From JAAEKA01 sp049299095 (GTDB lineage: Bacteria > Chloroflexota > Anaerolineae > JAAEKA01), in contig JBAQWV010000061.1 of the NCBI GenBank assembly GCA_049299095.1, positions 52,957 through 116,956 of the forward strand: a DNA stretch of 64,000 bases, given 5' to 3'. Below are positions 51,563-60,181 of the stretch, one piece after another; the stretch's first letter is position 1; each line of letters starts with the position of its first letter. Below the pieces are notes generated by a model that worked only from the letters and a program-made list of their open reading frames with translations, had not been told where the DNA came from and made no database searches. The translations under genes were made by a program, and so were the position numbers.

Positions 51563-52645
51563 TTACACGCGCCGCCCCTTCCAACTAACTCCGCGGCCCA
51601 GCAGGCGATTGATCACGCCCCACACCGCCGCGGCTTGCACCAGCAGCGCGCCTAGCGGCGTTGCCACGGCCCAGCCGCGCGCGCCAAATCGTCTGGCCCA
51701 CGGCAACATGGACAACGCCACCGCGGCCCAGGTGGTCGGCAGCCAGCGCCGACGCAACTGGCCGGTGCAGACGCCGATCAACACCACTAACGGCGACATC
51801 AGCGCGGTCACCAGCAATGCCGTCCATGCAGTGCGCACCCCTCCCCAGCGCAGCGATTCCGCGCCCAGCCGCTTCATGCCGCCCCAAAGCTGCCGCGTGT
51901 CGCTATACATGTACACCGTGGCCGCGTCCTCGCCGCGGTACACGGGCACGCGATATCTGCTGCGGCGCAGGTGTTGCCCCAGTGCCAGGTCCTCCAGTGC
52001 TTCAGCGCGCACCGCAGCGTGGCCGCCGCTCTGCCAATACACGTCTCGGTGCAGCAGGATGTATTGCCCGTTGAAGAGGCGCGTTTGCGGTTCGGCGCCG
52101 GCAAACAGGCCCGCATAGGCCGCGGTCAGCGCCAACCGATCCAGCCAGCCGCTGCTGGCCTGCTGCAAAAATAAGCTCAAACCGTCTAGCCGCTGGGTGA
52201 TTGCCATCGTCACTGCGCGCGCGGCGCTGTCGGGCGTGTGAATGGTGTCAGCATCGGTGAAGAGCAGCCACTCTCCCGCGGCCACGCGCGCGCCCGCGTC
52301 GCACGCGTGAGGCTTGCCTGCCCAGCCTGCTGGCAAGTGATCGAGGGTGAGGACGCGCGCGCCATAGGCCGCGGCCACCGTGGCGGTGTGATCGGTGGAA
52401 CCATCGTTGACCACGATGATCTCTAGCGGCCCCGGATAACGCAGATGCTGCAAGGAAGCGAGCAGCCGCGGCAGGTTGTGTTCTTCGTTGCGCGCGGGGA
52501 TGATGACGGACAGGAAGGGCAGCGATGTGGCCGTGCTGGCAGCCAGCCGCGGCATCGCTTGATAGGTGCGTTCGGCCCACCAGCTCAGCGGCAGCGCGGC
52601 AAAGGAAAGCGCGGCATTGCGCCGCAGATCGTGCAAAGCTGGCAT
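51563..52645 (-). CDS. Family 2 glycosyltransferase (carotenoid glycosyltransferase-like)
   Basis: The 360 residues have a GT-A domain: FLSVIIPARNEEHNLPRLLA, LEIIVVNDGSTDHTATVAAA, EWLLFTDADTIHTPDSA (DxD) and an ALEDLALGQHLRRSRYR segment (ED and Q/R-like motifs). Three or four membrane helices end the protein. The layout matches CruC/CrtQ-type glycosyltransferases that put glucose on carotenoid hydroxyls. The P450 gene ends 2 nt before it and lycopene cyclase follows, so glycosylation of a hydroxylated cyclic carotenoid is the likely function. Confidence 0.88.
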   Translation of the reverse strand: MPALHDLRRNAALSFAALPLSWWAERTYQAMPRLAASTATSLPFLSVIIPARNEEHNLPRLLASLQHLRYPGPLEIIVVNDGSTDHTATVAAAYGARVLTLDHLPAGWAGKPHACDAGARVAAGEWLLFTDADTIHTPDSAARAVTMAITQRLDGLSLFLQQASSGWLDRLALTAAYAGLFAGAEPQTRLFNGQYILLHRDVYWQSGGHAAVRAEALEDLALGQHLRRSRYRVPVYRGEDAATVYMYSDTRQLWGGMKRLGAESLRWGGVRTAWTALLVTALMSPLVVLIGVCTGQLRRRWLPTTWAAVALSMLPWARRFGARGWAVATPLGALLVQAAAVWGVINRLLGRGVSWKGRRV

Positions 52646-52647
52646 GA

Positions 52648-54003
52648 TTAGCTCCGGCGGCGCACCCGCATCCGTACACCGGGGCGCGGCTCCAACGTGG
52701 CCCCCATGTACGGCTTGATGCGTGCGCCGTTCAACAGCTTGAAGTCAAAGCTTTGCAGCAGCCGCGCCAGTACCACCTTGGCTTCCACCTGGGCGAAGGC
52801 CGCGCCGATGCAGTTGCGCGGGCCACCGCCGAAGGGCACGTAGGTAAAGGGCGGCTGCTTGCTTTCGCGTTGTCGCTCGAAACGCGCTGGGCAAAAACTT
52901 TCGGGATCGTCCCAGTGTGCCTTGTCGCGATGTGCCAGGTAGATCGAGTACATTACGCGCGTGTTTTCGGGCACGCAATAGCCCTGTACTTCGATCTCTT
53001 TAGCCGCGCGCCGGTTGCCGACATGGATCGGTGGGTATAAACGCAGCGTTTCCTTAATTACCAAATCCAGATAGGTGAGCTGCTGCACTTGTTCCGCGCT
53101 GGGTGGCTCCTGCTGCTGTCCCAGCACGGTATCCACTTCGCGTTGCGCCTCTGCCAACGCGTCCGGGTGCATCCCGAACAGGTAAAAGACCCAAGCCAGT
53201 AGTGCGGTGCTGGTGTCGTGTCCGGCGATCAACATGGTCAGTAATTGATCGCGGATCAGGTCATCGTCCATGCCGGAATGGGCAACAAGCTGGTCGAGCA
53301 GGTTGTGTTCAGCCGGTACGCGACCAGCGGCCAGCTCGGCGCGGCGCTGCTTGATCATGTCGTACAGATACTCGTCCATCACCCGCTTAGCGTGGCGGTA
53401 TTTGGGCCGCGGCATACCAGCCCAGAAAATCCACGGGCCGGGCGAGATGTATTCCAACAGTTCCTTGATCGGTTCCCACATGCGCTGCATGGCGGGCTGG
53501 AAATCAACGTCGAACAGGGTGTCGAAGATGATGAGCAGCGCCACCTTGCGCATCTCGACCAGCATGTCGCGCGTTTCACCGTCGCGCCAGATGGTGGCGA
53601 CGGCGTCGGTGGACCGCCAAAAGGCGGGGATGTGGGGTAGAACGTGGCGGCGTTGCAAGGGCGGATCCATCCATCCACGCACCTTGTCGTGGAAGTCGCC
53701 GTCAATTACCAACACGCCGCGGCGCAGCAGCTTGGTGACGGGGTCGCTTTCGGGCCGCCAGAGGAAGTTTTGGCGTTCTGTCACCAGAATTTGGCGGTTC
53801 GATTCGGGGCCGATGAAGACGGCGGGCTGGAAACGAGGCAGGGTGATTTTGAATGCTGACCCGACGTACTTGTTCATCAAGGTTAACGCGGTCAACAGGG
53901 AGCGGTCGGCGAGCAACCCCTTAAGGATGTCGAGGCCGCTTGTGGAATCGGCCACGGGCAGAGGGCGCGCGGTATGAGGGCAGGATGAGGTTTGTGTGGT
54001 CAT
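52648..54003 (-). CDS. Cytochrome P450 (possible carotenoid hydroxylase)
   Basis: The 451 residues contain the I-helix oxygen-binding AGHDTSTALLAWVFYLFGMH, the ExxR motif IKETLRLYPPIHVGNRRAAK and the heme-binding loop FGGGPRNCIGAAFAQVEAKV with the axial Cys near residue 395. No membrane anchor is seen. Family placement is uncertain, but Thermus CYP175A1, a beta-carotene 3-hydroxylase, has a similar size and context. The gene leads the glycosyltransferase and lycopene cyclase, so hydroxylation of the ring followed by glycosylation is a reasonable order. Confidence 0.9.
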   Translation of the reverse strand: MTTQTSSCPHTARPLPVADSTSGLDILKGLLADRSLLTALTLMNKYVGSAFKITLPRFQPAVFIGPESNRQILVTERQNFLWRPESDPVTKLLRRGVLVIDGDFHDKVRGWMDPPLQRRHVLPHIPAFWRSTDAVATIWRDGETRDMLVEMRKVALLIIFDTLFDVDFQPAMQRMWEPIKELLEYISPGPWIFWAGMPRPKYRHAKRVMDEYLYDMIKQRRAELAAGRVPAEHNLLDQLVAHSGMDDDLIRDQLLTMLIAGHDTSTALLAWVFYLFGMHPDALAEAQREVDTVLGQQQEPPSAEQVQQLTYLDLVIKETLRLYPPIHVGNRRAAKEIEVQGYCVPENTRVMYSIYLAHRDKAHWDDPESFCPARFERQRESKQPPFTYVPFGGGPRNCIGAAFAQVEAKVVLARLLQSFDFKLLNGARIKPYMGATLEPRPGVRMRVRRRS

Positions 54004-54045
54004 GGGATGTGGAAACTAGCCAGTGAGTGGTCTGCACTGGATGGT

Positions 54046-54072
54046 GGGCGTTGGTGGCTGCCACCAACGCCC
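54046..54072. terminator. Stable hairpin between uspA and P450 genes
   Basis: GGGCGTTGGTGG-CTG-CCACCAACGCCC is a perfect 12-bp stem with a 3-nt loop, 29 nt after the uspA stop. T-richness (TTTCTT) follows only on the plus strand, so its use as a minus-strand terminator is uncertain. Confidence 0.5.
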
Positions 54073-54100
54073 TTTCTTGGTGCAATCTGAACCAGTCTTG

Positions 54101-54577
54101 CTAACTCTTATCTGTGGCACGTACGAGTAACACCGGCACGGCGGCGCTGCGCAGCACTTTGTCGGCCACGCTGCCGTACACCCAGCGTCCGATGCCGGAA
54201 CGTCCGTGGGTGGACATGGCAATCAGGTCGCAGTTGTTTTCTGCTGCATAGGTGATGATCTCGTCTGCGGCCTGGCCGAAACGAATCGCCGTCACCACCT
54301 GACAGCCGCCCGCCTGTACCTGCGCGCCAACCTGATCGAGATAGGTGGTCAGGTCCGCAGTGATGCGTGCCTCTTCCTCGCTTTGGTCAACCAGGTAATC
54401 GCGGTAAACATACACAGGATACAAATCCACCACGGCCATGCTGTTGTCGCCTAGCATCGGGGCAATGGAGAGCAGATGGATTTCGCCCGTGTCCGGGGCC
54501 GCAACGTGCAAGGCATGAGGCAGTGCCTGCTCAGCAAAGGGGGAACCGTCCAAAGGAACAAGGATACGCTGGTACAT
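54101..54577 (-). CDS. Universal stress protein UspA family
   Basis: This 158-residue single-domain Usp starts MYQRILVPLDGSPFAEQALP. An ATP-binding signature G-2x-G-9x-G-S/T is present in MSTHGRSGIGRWVYGSVADK. The end is AVPVLLVRATDKS. It probably binds ATP and supports stress survival. It is transcribed alone; terminators flank it on both sides. Confidence 0.93.
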   Translation of the reverse strand: MYQRILVPLDGSPFAEQALPHALHVAAPDTGEIHLLSIAPMLGDNSMAVVDLYPVYVYRDYLVDQSEEEARITADLTTYLDQVGAQVQAGGCQVVTAIRFGQAADEIITYAAENNCDLIAMSTHGRSGIGRWVYGSVADKVLRSAAVPVLLVRATDKS

Positions 54578-54596
54578 AAGTCACCGTCCTTGAGTA

Positions 54597-54636
54597 AATA
54601 AAAAGCTGCGAGCCTGGCTGATCCTGTTCGCAGCTT
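54597..54636 (-). terminator. Terminator after the LCP-family gene
   Basis: AAGCTGCGA and TCGCAGCTT make a perfect 9-bp stem (54603-54636) followed on the minus strand by TTTATT. AAAAAA on the other side would let it work in both directions. It begins 22 nt after the stop at 54659. Confidence 0.8.
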
Positions 54637-54658
54637 AAAAAACCATTCTCTGATCCTC

Positions 54659-56194
54659 TTAATTCGATACCAGCAGGTAAAAATCGCGCCCAATGGTCAG
54701 ACGCAAATCTACCTGGCTGTTGGGCGGCATACTTTCCACCCTGATACTGCCGTCGGGAATCGCAAACATGCGCGCCAAACCCGCACTTGCTACCGGCTTG
54801 GCGCGATAGGTGACCAACTCCGAACGCTGATAATCAGAGCGGTCTGCCACCTCGGCGCTCACCACGTCATAGCCTTGCCGCTTCAGCCAGTCTGCCGCGA
54901 GGGTGGTGAGATTGCTGTCGCCAGTGCCGTTGACCAATGCCACGCGCGCGCCCTCGGCCTGCAACTGCTTGCGTTGTGAAGCCGCCTGTGCTTGATAGTC
55001 GCTGCTGGCCTGCTGGCGGGTCTGGGCTGCTTCCAGTCGGGCTTGTTGCTCGGCCAGCGCCTTGATTTCTGCTGCCGTGCGCACTGTACGGCCATTAAAG
55101 ACTTTGTCTACTGCTGGGCGGATTTTATCGCGATTGGGCACGAGGATCCAGCCGTATTTGCTTTCAGGGTTTACTGTGCCGTGACGTTCGTCAATCACCA
55201 GTTGATCAACCTTATCCAGTTGCACCTGGCTGGCCAGCGCCAGCAGGCCGGGAAGCTGGGTGGTGGGGATATCATCGGTCACCGATTTCGACACTACCCG
55301 GAACAGCTCAAGCAGGCGCACAGGCGTCAGTAGCTTGTCTTCGATCAGCTTTTCCTTGATCGCCAGCAAAGCTTGCTGTTGACGCTGGGCACGCTGCAAG
55401 TCGCTGTCTCCGTGGCGTGTGCGCACAAATTTCAGCGCGGTTTCGCCATCGAGGTGCTGCGGCCCGGCGTTGAGATGAAAGGTTTCCACACCGTAGTCAA
55501 TCGTGGGATATTCCACGTCATGAATGGTCTTGGAAACAATCACATCAATCCCGCCGATAGCGTCCACCGCCTGGATGAACCCATTGAAATTCATTGTGAT
55601 GTAGTAATCAATCGGGTAACCGATGAATTCGCTGACGGTTTTTTTGGCCAGTGCGCCGCCACCGCCTGGATAGCGGGTGTTCTGCCCGATAGCAAAGGCG
55701 GTGTTGATTTTGCCGCTGTAATCTACATCGGCAATCGGCACAAACAGGTCGCGCGGCAGCGAGATCATGCCCACGCGTCGCGTCGCTGGATCAATCGTCA
55801 ACACAATCATCGTATCGGTCAACAGCGGCTCAGGGTCGTCGGGGCGCTGATCCACCCCCAGCAGCAGCACAGTCACGCGCTTGCTGGTCGGCACAGGTGT
55901 TGCTTGCGCGTCCGTTTCCGCGGCCTTGGTCTGCTCGGCAGGTGAAGCCGGCACAGTAGGCGCTGCCACTGGGGTTGCCTCGACAGCCCCTTCGTCGGTT
56001 AAAACAATCTCTGGCAGGCTCAGGTCAACCAGCGAAGGCAGCAATGCTGCCGTAGTACGCGCCCAGCGATAAATTACCAGTGAGGCGGAACCAAACGCCA
56101 GCAGAAACGCGGCCAGCAGGATTATCGTCAGCAGCTGGCTGCGCGTCCAGTGCCGGGGGGCAGCGGCTGGGTCATTCTTGCGGGAATTCATCAT
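54659..56194 (-). CDS. LytR-CpsA-Psr family protein with LytR_C domain
   Basis: The 511 residues have a cytosolic N-terminus, one membrane helix near residues 22-42 (LLTIILLAAFLLAFGSASLV) and an extracellular LCP domain at about 105-300 with RVTVLLLGVDQRP, GMISLPRDLFVPI and FVRTRHGDSDLQRAQRQQ, the Arg/Asp residues that bind polyprenyl pyrophosphate. A Gln/Ala-rich spacer follows, then LytR_C (VALVNGTGDSNLTTLAADWL). LCP proteins transfer glycopolymers from undecaprenyl pyrophosphate to the cell wall. It likely anchors the surface polymer made through the sugar transferase at 33850. Confidence 0.93.
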   Translation of the reverse strand: MMNSRKNDPAAAPRHWTRSQLLTIILLAAFLLAFGSASLVIYRWARTTAALLPSLVDLSLPEIVLTDEGAVEATPVAAPTVPASPAEQTKAAETDAQATPVPTSKRVTVLLLGVDQRPDDPEPLLTDTMIVLTIDPATRRVGMISLPRDLFVPIADVDYSGKINTAFAIGQNTRYPGGGGALAKKTVSEFIGYPIDYYITMNFNGFIQAVDAIGGIDVIVSKTIHDVEYPTIDYGVETFHLNAGPQHLDGETALKFVRTRHGDSDLQRAQRQQQALLAIKEKLIEDKLLTPVRLLELFRVVSKSVTDDIPTTQLPGLLALASQVQLDKVDQLVIDERHGTVNPESKYGWILVPNRDKIRPAVDKVFNGRTVRTAAEIKALAEQQARLEAAQTRQQASSDYQAQAASQRKQLQAEGARVALVNGTGDSNLTTLAADWLKRQGYDVVSAEVADRSDYQRSELVTYRAKPVASAGLARMFAIPDGSIRVESMPPNSQVDLRLTIGRDFYLLVSN

Positions 56195-56261
56195 AGTTCG
56201 ATTCTAACATAGGGCCAAACGGCTGACAAATCTGCCTGCTTTGGGCACATCGGGCCGAAAT

Positions 56262-56295
56262 AAAAAAGCCGCCGGGCCGTTTCCGATCCAGCGGC
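56262..56295 (-). terminator. Terminator after the PP2C-like/NHL gene
   Basis: GCCGCTGG and CCGGCGGC (minus reading, one G-U pair) form the stem, followed by TTTTTTATTT. It starts 22 nt after the stop at 56317. Confidence 0.82.
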
Positions 56296-56316
56296 AATAA
56301 GCAGGCATAGCAACGG

Positions 56317-58389
56317 CTAATTCGGCAGATCGGTGCGGTACAGCCCCTTGTTCGTTAACAGATAAAAGATACCATTCAGGTCGTCTACTTGCAGATCGCG
56401 CATGGCGCGCAGGATCTCCTGATCAGCCTTGTCATATGGGCGGAATTGACGCAGATATTTGCCGGTCTTGTCATACTCGACAATACGACTGTTGGTGCTG
56501 TCCACGATGTAAACCGACTCGGCAGCGCCCGCGGCAGAGCCAGTATAAATGGCCTGCGGGCCGGTAATAGGACCATTCGGAGGGGTTTCCAGCACAAATG
56601 CCTGCTGGGTGCCCTGGAAAAAGGTTTGTACCGTGCCGTCGGAATACAAAATCCAGACGTTGCCGTCAATCGCCATATCCACCGCGTGTGAAAAGTCCAG
56701 GGTTGCGCCATCAGCCAGGTAATCATCGGGCGCGTCGGCATAGCCATCGTCGGTCGCCAGATAGCGCAGGATACGGCCAGAGCCGCTGTCAAGCAGGTAC
56801 AGATTACCGTTATAGCTTTCCATGATGCGCGGCGTAACCCACTGATCGCGGCCGCCCACTGCCAGCGGCGTCAATCCGGTGGCAGGGTCCACTTCGATGA
56901 TATTGCGATTGCTGTCGAGAATCAATAAATTGCTGCTGGCACGCTGACCACCTGCCGCGGCCCAGACTATATCCACAATGTCACCCACCGACTGCCCATC
57001 CGATAACGTTTGGCCGCGTTCAGCCAAGACGCCACCGGACGTTTCTGGGATCAGACCGCTGACCTCGTCGAGGCCATAGCGCAAAACGCGCTGCACGCCC
57101 GGATCAGCGATAAACACACGGCTGCCATCGACGATCAATTGCTTGGGATCGCTGCCTTCGCCGCCCAGTGGTTGCAGTGTCACCAGCTTGTACAGCGGCA
57201 CAATCAGGTTCACCTCGTCCAGACGTTCCTGAATTTTGACTTCCAGATTCTTGCCGTTGGCATCATCAGGAAATAGAGCCAACGCCTCCTGAACCTGTTC
57301 TTTTGCCGCGGCCAACTGCGGGCGCACCTTCTCCGCAGGCAAGGTGGTATCCGCAGTTGCTTGCAGCGTGGTTTGAGCTTCGTTGATCAGAGTATCGAAA
57401 CTGGCTTGCAACTGCCGTTGCTGCCACCACATGCCAAGCGCAAAGATCAAAGCCAGCAACAGCGGCACGAGCAGCAACCACAGCCACCAACGGCGTTTTT
57501 TGCGCGGCGCGTCCTCGTCTTCGCCATTTCCTTCCCATACTAACGGCTCAACCGGCAAGGGCGGCTCGGCAGGCTGGGTGGCGACAGAGCTGGGGGGACC
57601 AAAAGGAATCGCGGTGTGCTGTTCTGGAGCCTGCTCAAGCGGTTCTTCATCCTCTGGCTCCTCAATTTTTACCATCGGTTCAGCCGCGGGCATCGGCACA
57701 GGCGCAGGTTCCGGAATCGCCTGATCAACGCGCGTTAGCAAGGCGCTAAGCGCCGCGCGCTCTGGCGCGATGGTTTCCAGATATTCACCGGATACGGCAA
57801 TATCGGTCAAGGCTGCGGCTGTGGCCAGCCGTTCCATCGGCACGCGTGCCACCCATTCGCTGGCAAGCTGCACAATGCGCGTGCCGGGAGTGATGCTGGT
57901 GCGGAACAGCTCCATGCTGGGAGCCTCGTTGCCACCGAGCGGCACAATGCCTTCGTGCAGCTCCGCGGGTAGTTGATCAATGCGTTCCGGCGCGCCGATC
58001 AGCACCATGGCTGGGCCGCCCACACCGAGATACAACTCTTCCCCGCGCAGTACCGCACAACTGATGCCGCCAAGCTGTGCTTCTTTTGGATGTAGTGCGT
58101 TATGTTCTATAAGCGCGCGATGCGCGGCTAAAATAGCCTCTGTAATGCCGCCGGTAATGCCACCCGCCGCGTCATAGTACACGCCCTGGATGGTGTTCAG
58201 CACCAAGCGGTAGAGCGCGGGCTGGGCGGTGCCAGCACCACCCAGCTCCAACAGTACGTACAGACTTCCCTTGGCAATCGCCTGCGGCGACGAAGGGACC
58301 GGCTCAACTACGCGCATGTTCAAGGCACGCGGCTGGCGTTTGCCATCTGCAATTGCAATAGTTTCAACAGTTGTTTGGAAGCGAGCCAT
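56317..58389 (-). CDS. PP2C-like domain, transmembrane helix and NHL-type beta-propeller fusion
   Basis: This 690-residue protein is a three-part fusion. Residues 1 to about 215 resemble a PP2C/SpoIIE-type phosphatase fold (GISCAVLRGEELYLGVGGPA, IVQLASEWVARVPMERL), but the metal-binding Asp residues are not evident, so it may be inactive. A Pro/Glu-rich linker, one membrane helix (WWLWLLLVPLLLALIFALGM, near 310) and a coiled segment follow. The last 320 residues are an NHL-like propeller (VYIVDSTNSRIVEYDKTGKY). It may link an outside signal to cytosolic phosphoprotein control. The ATG at 58389 is favoured over a longer frame. Confidence 0.78.
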   Translation of the reverse strand: MARFQTTVETIAIADGKRQPRALNMRVVEPVPSSPQAIAKGSLYVLLELGGAGTAQPALYRLVLNTIQGVYYDAAGGITGGITEAILAAHRALIEHNALHPKEAQLGGISCAVLRGEELYLGVGGPAMVLIGAPERIDQLPAELHEGIVPLGGNEAPSMELFRTSITPGTRIVQLASEWVARVPMERLATAAALTDIAVSGEYLETIAPERAALSALLTRVDQAIPEPAPVPMPAAEPMVKIEEPEDEEPLEQAPEQHTAIPFGPPSSVATQPAEPPLPVEPLVWEGNGEDEDAPRKKRRWWLWLLLVPLLLALIFALGMWWQQRQLQASFDTLINEAQTTLQATADTTLPAEKVRPQLAAAKEQVQEALALFPDDANGKNLEVKIQERLDEVNLIVPLYKLVTLQPLGGEGSDPKQLIVDGSRVFIADPGVQRVLRYGLDEVSGLIPETSGGVLAERGQTLSDGQSVGDIVDIVWAAAGGQRASSNLLILDSNRNIIEVDPATGLTPLAVGGRDQWVTPRIMESYNGNLYLLDSGSGRILRYLATDDGYADAPDDYLADGATLDFSHAVDMAIDGNVWILYSDGTVQTFFQGTQQAFVLETPPNGPITGPQAIYTGSAAGAAESVYIVDSTNSRIVEYDKTGKYLRQFRPYDKADQEILRAMRDLQVDDLNGIFYLLTNKGLYRTDLPN

Positions 58390-58455
58390 AACAAACCCTT
58401 CAGCTAAACTGGACGAATGCACATGGCACGGTTGCATCGCCCTGGATGAATGTGT

Positions 58456-59835
58456 TTACATGCCGCCCAAGCCAACCGCGAACAGCGCCGCGGCCATGCA
58501 GACGAGACACAAACAAATCAAGATGACCAGCCCCAAAATCAACCAAAAGGCCTGGCTCCCGCCCGCGCCGGCGACCGATGCGCCGGCGAAGGGTGAACAT
58601 CCCCCCGGCGCTGGTGTCGGCGTCGGTGTTGGTTCCGGTGTTGGCGTCGGTTGCGGTGTCGGTTCTGGCGTGGGTTCTGGTGTTGGGGTAACGGGAACGT
58701 ACTCATACGCGGCCTTGGCGTCACCGCGGCCCGCGCCCTGGGTATTGGCGTCCACACCGAGGTTGAGCGCAGTTGCCATCATGCGCTGCTTGATCTCGGC
58801 CGGGGTGATGGTTGGGAAAGCTTCCAGCAATTGTGCTGCGACACCCGCAGCGTGTGGTGTGGCCATGCTGGTGCCTGATGCCGAAGTATAGTAGCCATCC
58901 AACGCTGTGCCCATGCTGGTGCCCTTGGCACGCGCGGCAATGATATTGAAGCCGGGGAAGCAAACATCCGGCTTAACACGACCATCGCTGGTTGGCCCGC
59001 GCGATGAGAAGGTGGTTACTTGATCAGTGTCGTTGGTGGCGCCGATGGTGATCACGTTGCGCGCACAGCCAGGGGAGCCAACAGTACTCGCGCCGGGGCC
59101 GGCATTGCCCGAAGCCACACACACCACCACGCCCTGATTCACCGCCTCATCGCAGATGGCCGAGAGTGGATCGCTGCCATCGCAGGGGCCGTTGGAGCCG
59201 AGCGACAGGTTCAGCACCTGCGCGCCCGTCTGCACCGCCCAATCTACGCCAGCCATCACATCGCTGGTCATGCCGCTGCCGTTGTCATCCAGCACTTTGG
59301 CGATCAGCAGGTGCGCTTGCGGTGCAACGCCGATAAACCGCCCGCCAGAAGCTTCGCCGCTGCCGGCAATGGTGCTGGCAACGTGTGTACCGTGGCCGTG
59401 GCCGTCTACAGCGCCGGGCTTGGTGCCGGTGAAGTCGTGTGTTTCCACAATACGGTCGCCGAAATCCGGATGCTCTGGATCAATGCCGGTGTCAATAATC
59501 GCCACCTTGATACCCGTGCCATCAAAGCCCAGGCCCCACAGGTGCGGCGCGTGGATGTGCGGCACAGAGACATCCAGCGTCACGTAAACCGGGCGATCTT
59601 CCCAGATGCGCACTACGGCGGGATTCTGCTCCAGCTTGAGCAGCGCTTCCGGCGTGGCCGTGACAGCCTGCGCGGGAATCAAGCCAAAGCGTCGCCCCAG
59701 GGAAACGCTCACTTCCGCCGCGGCCGGGGAGCTGTTAAAGGCTTCCATCGTTGCCACGCTGGCATATTGGACAATAACTTGAATCGGCTGGTGGGCGGCG
59801 GTGTCTGCGGCGCGCGCCAAAAAGGAATCGCTCAT
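58456..59835 (-). CDS. Subtilisin-like serine protease, tail-anchored, no signal peptide
   Basis: The 459 residues begin with an I9-like propeptide at about 15-88 (IQVIVQYASVATMEAF, VVRIWEDRPVYV). The S8 domain follows with Asp115 (VAIIDTGIDPEHPDF), His151 (DGHGHGTHVAST), oxyanion Asn244 (ASGNAGPG) and Ser323 (SGTSMATPHAAG). A TPEPTPEP-type linker and a C-terminal membrane helix (FWLILGLVILICLCLVCMAA) close it. GGAGG 4 nt before the ATG at 59835 fixes the start, and that N-terminus has no export signal; the longer frame lacks one too. A free-standing propeptide-like protein is encoded 34 nt upstream. It could be cytosolic or exported by an unknown route. Confidence 0.9.
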   Translation of the reverse strand: MSDSFLARAADTAAHQPIQVIVQYASVATMEAFNSSPAAAEVSVSLGRRFGLIPAQAVTATPEALLKLEQNPAVVRIWEDRPVYVTLDVSVPHIHAPHLWGLGFDGTGIKVAIIDTGIDPEHPDFGDRIVETHDFTGTKPGAVDGHGHGTHVASTIAGSGEASGGRFIGVAPQAHLLIAKVLDDNGSGMTSDVMAGVDWAVQTGAQVLNLSLGSNGPCDGSDPLSAICDEAVNQGVVVCVASGNAGPGASTVGSPGCARNVITIGATNDTDQVTTFSSRGPTSDGRVKPDVCFPGFNIIAARAKGTSMGTALDGYYTSASGTSMATPHAAGVAAQLLEAFPTITPAEIKQRMMATALNLGVDANTQGAGRGDAKAAYEYVPVTPTPEPTPEPTPQPTPTPEPTPTPTPAPGGCSPFAGASVAGAGGSQAFWLILGLVILICLCLVCMAAALFAVGLGGM

Positions 59836-59869
59836 GCTGCCTCCACTGAACGGGACGGTATTGCTGGCG

Positions 59870-60181
59870 TTACCACAGTTGAGTGTGGTGATTGATGCTG
59901 GATGAAGACTGGGTGTAAACGGGACGATCTTCCTCGACACGGCACACAAAAGGCAGCGTAGCCGCCTGCAAAGCGACTGCACCGGTGCAAGTGACCGCGT
60001 AGGTGGAAACCAGCTTCAGACGATGGCGGATGATAATGCCCAGTTCGATCAATGCGATCTCGCTGGCCGCATTGACCTTGTCCACTTGCATCAGCAAGGA
60101 AAACTCCTCGGTGTGGCTTACTTGCAGTGTTTTTTTCAGTTGGGGGTTGATCTTTGGTGTAGTCACAGCCAGTTCACTCAT
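59870..60181 (-). CDS. Free-standing I9-like protease propeptide/inhibitor
   Basis: The 103 residues show the pattern of a subtilisin propeptide: FSLLMQVDKVNAASEIALIE (edge strand and first helix), IIIRHRLKLVSTYAVTCTGA (middle strand and second helix), then VCRVEEDRPVYTQSS. The last segment copies VVRIWEDRPVYV, the propeptide end of the protease encoded 34 nt downstream, yet no protease domain follows. It is probably a trans-acting inhibitor or folding chaperone of that enzyme. No signal peptide and no strong ribosome site were seen. The likely operon order is inhibitor first, protease second. Confidence 0.75.
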   Translation of the reverse strand: MSELAVTTPKINPQLKKTLQVSHTEEFSLLMQVDKVNAASEIALIELGIIIRHRLKLVSTYAVTCTGAVALQAATLPFVCRVEEDRPVYTQSSSSINHHTQLW

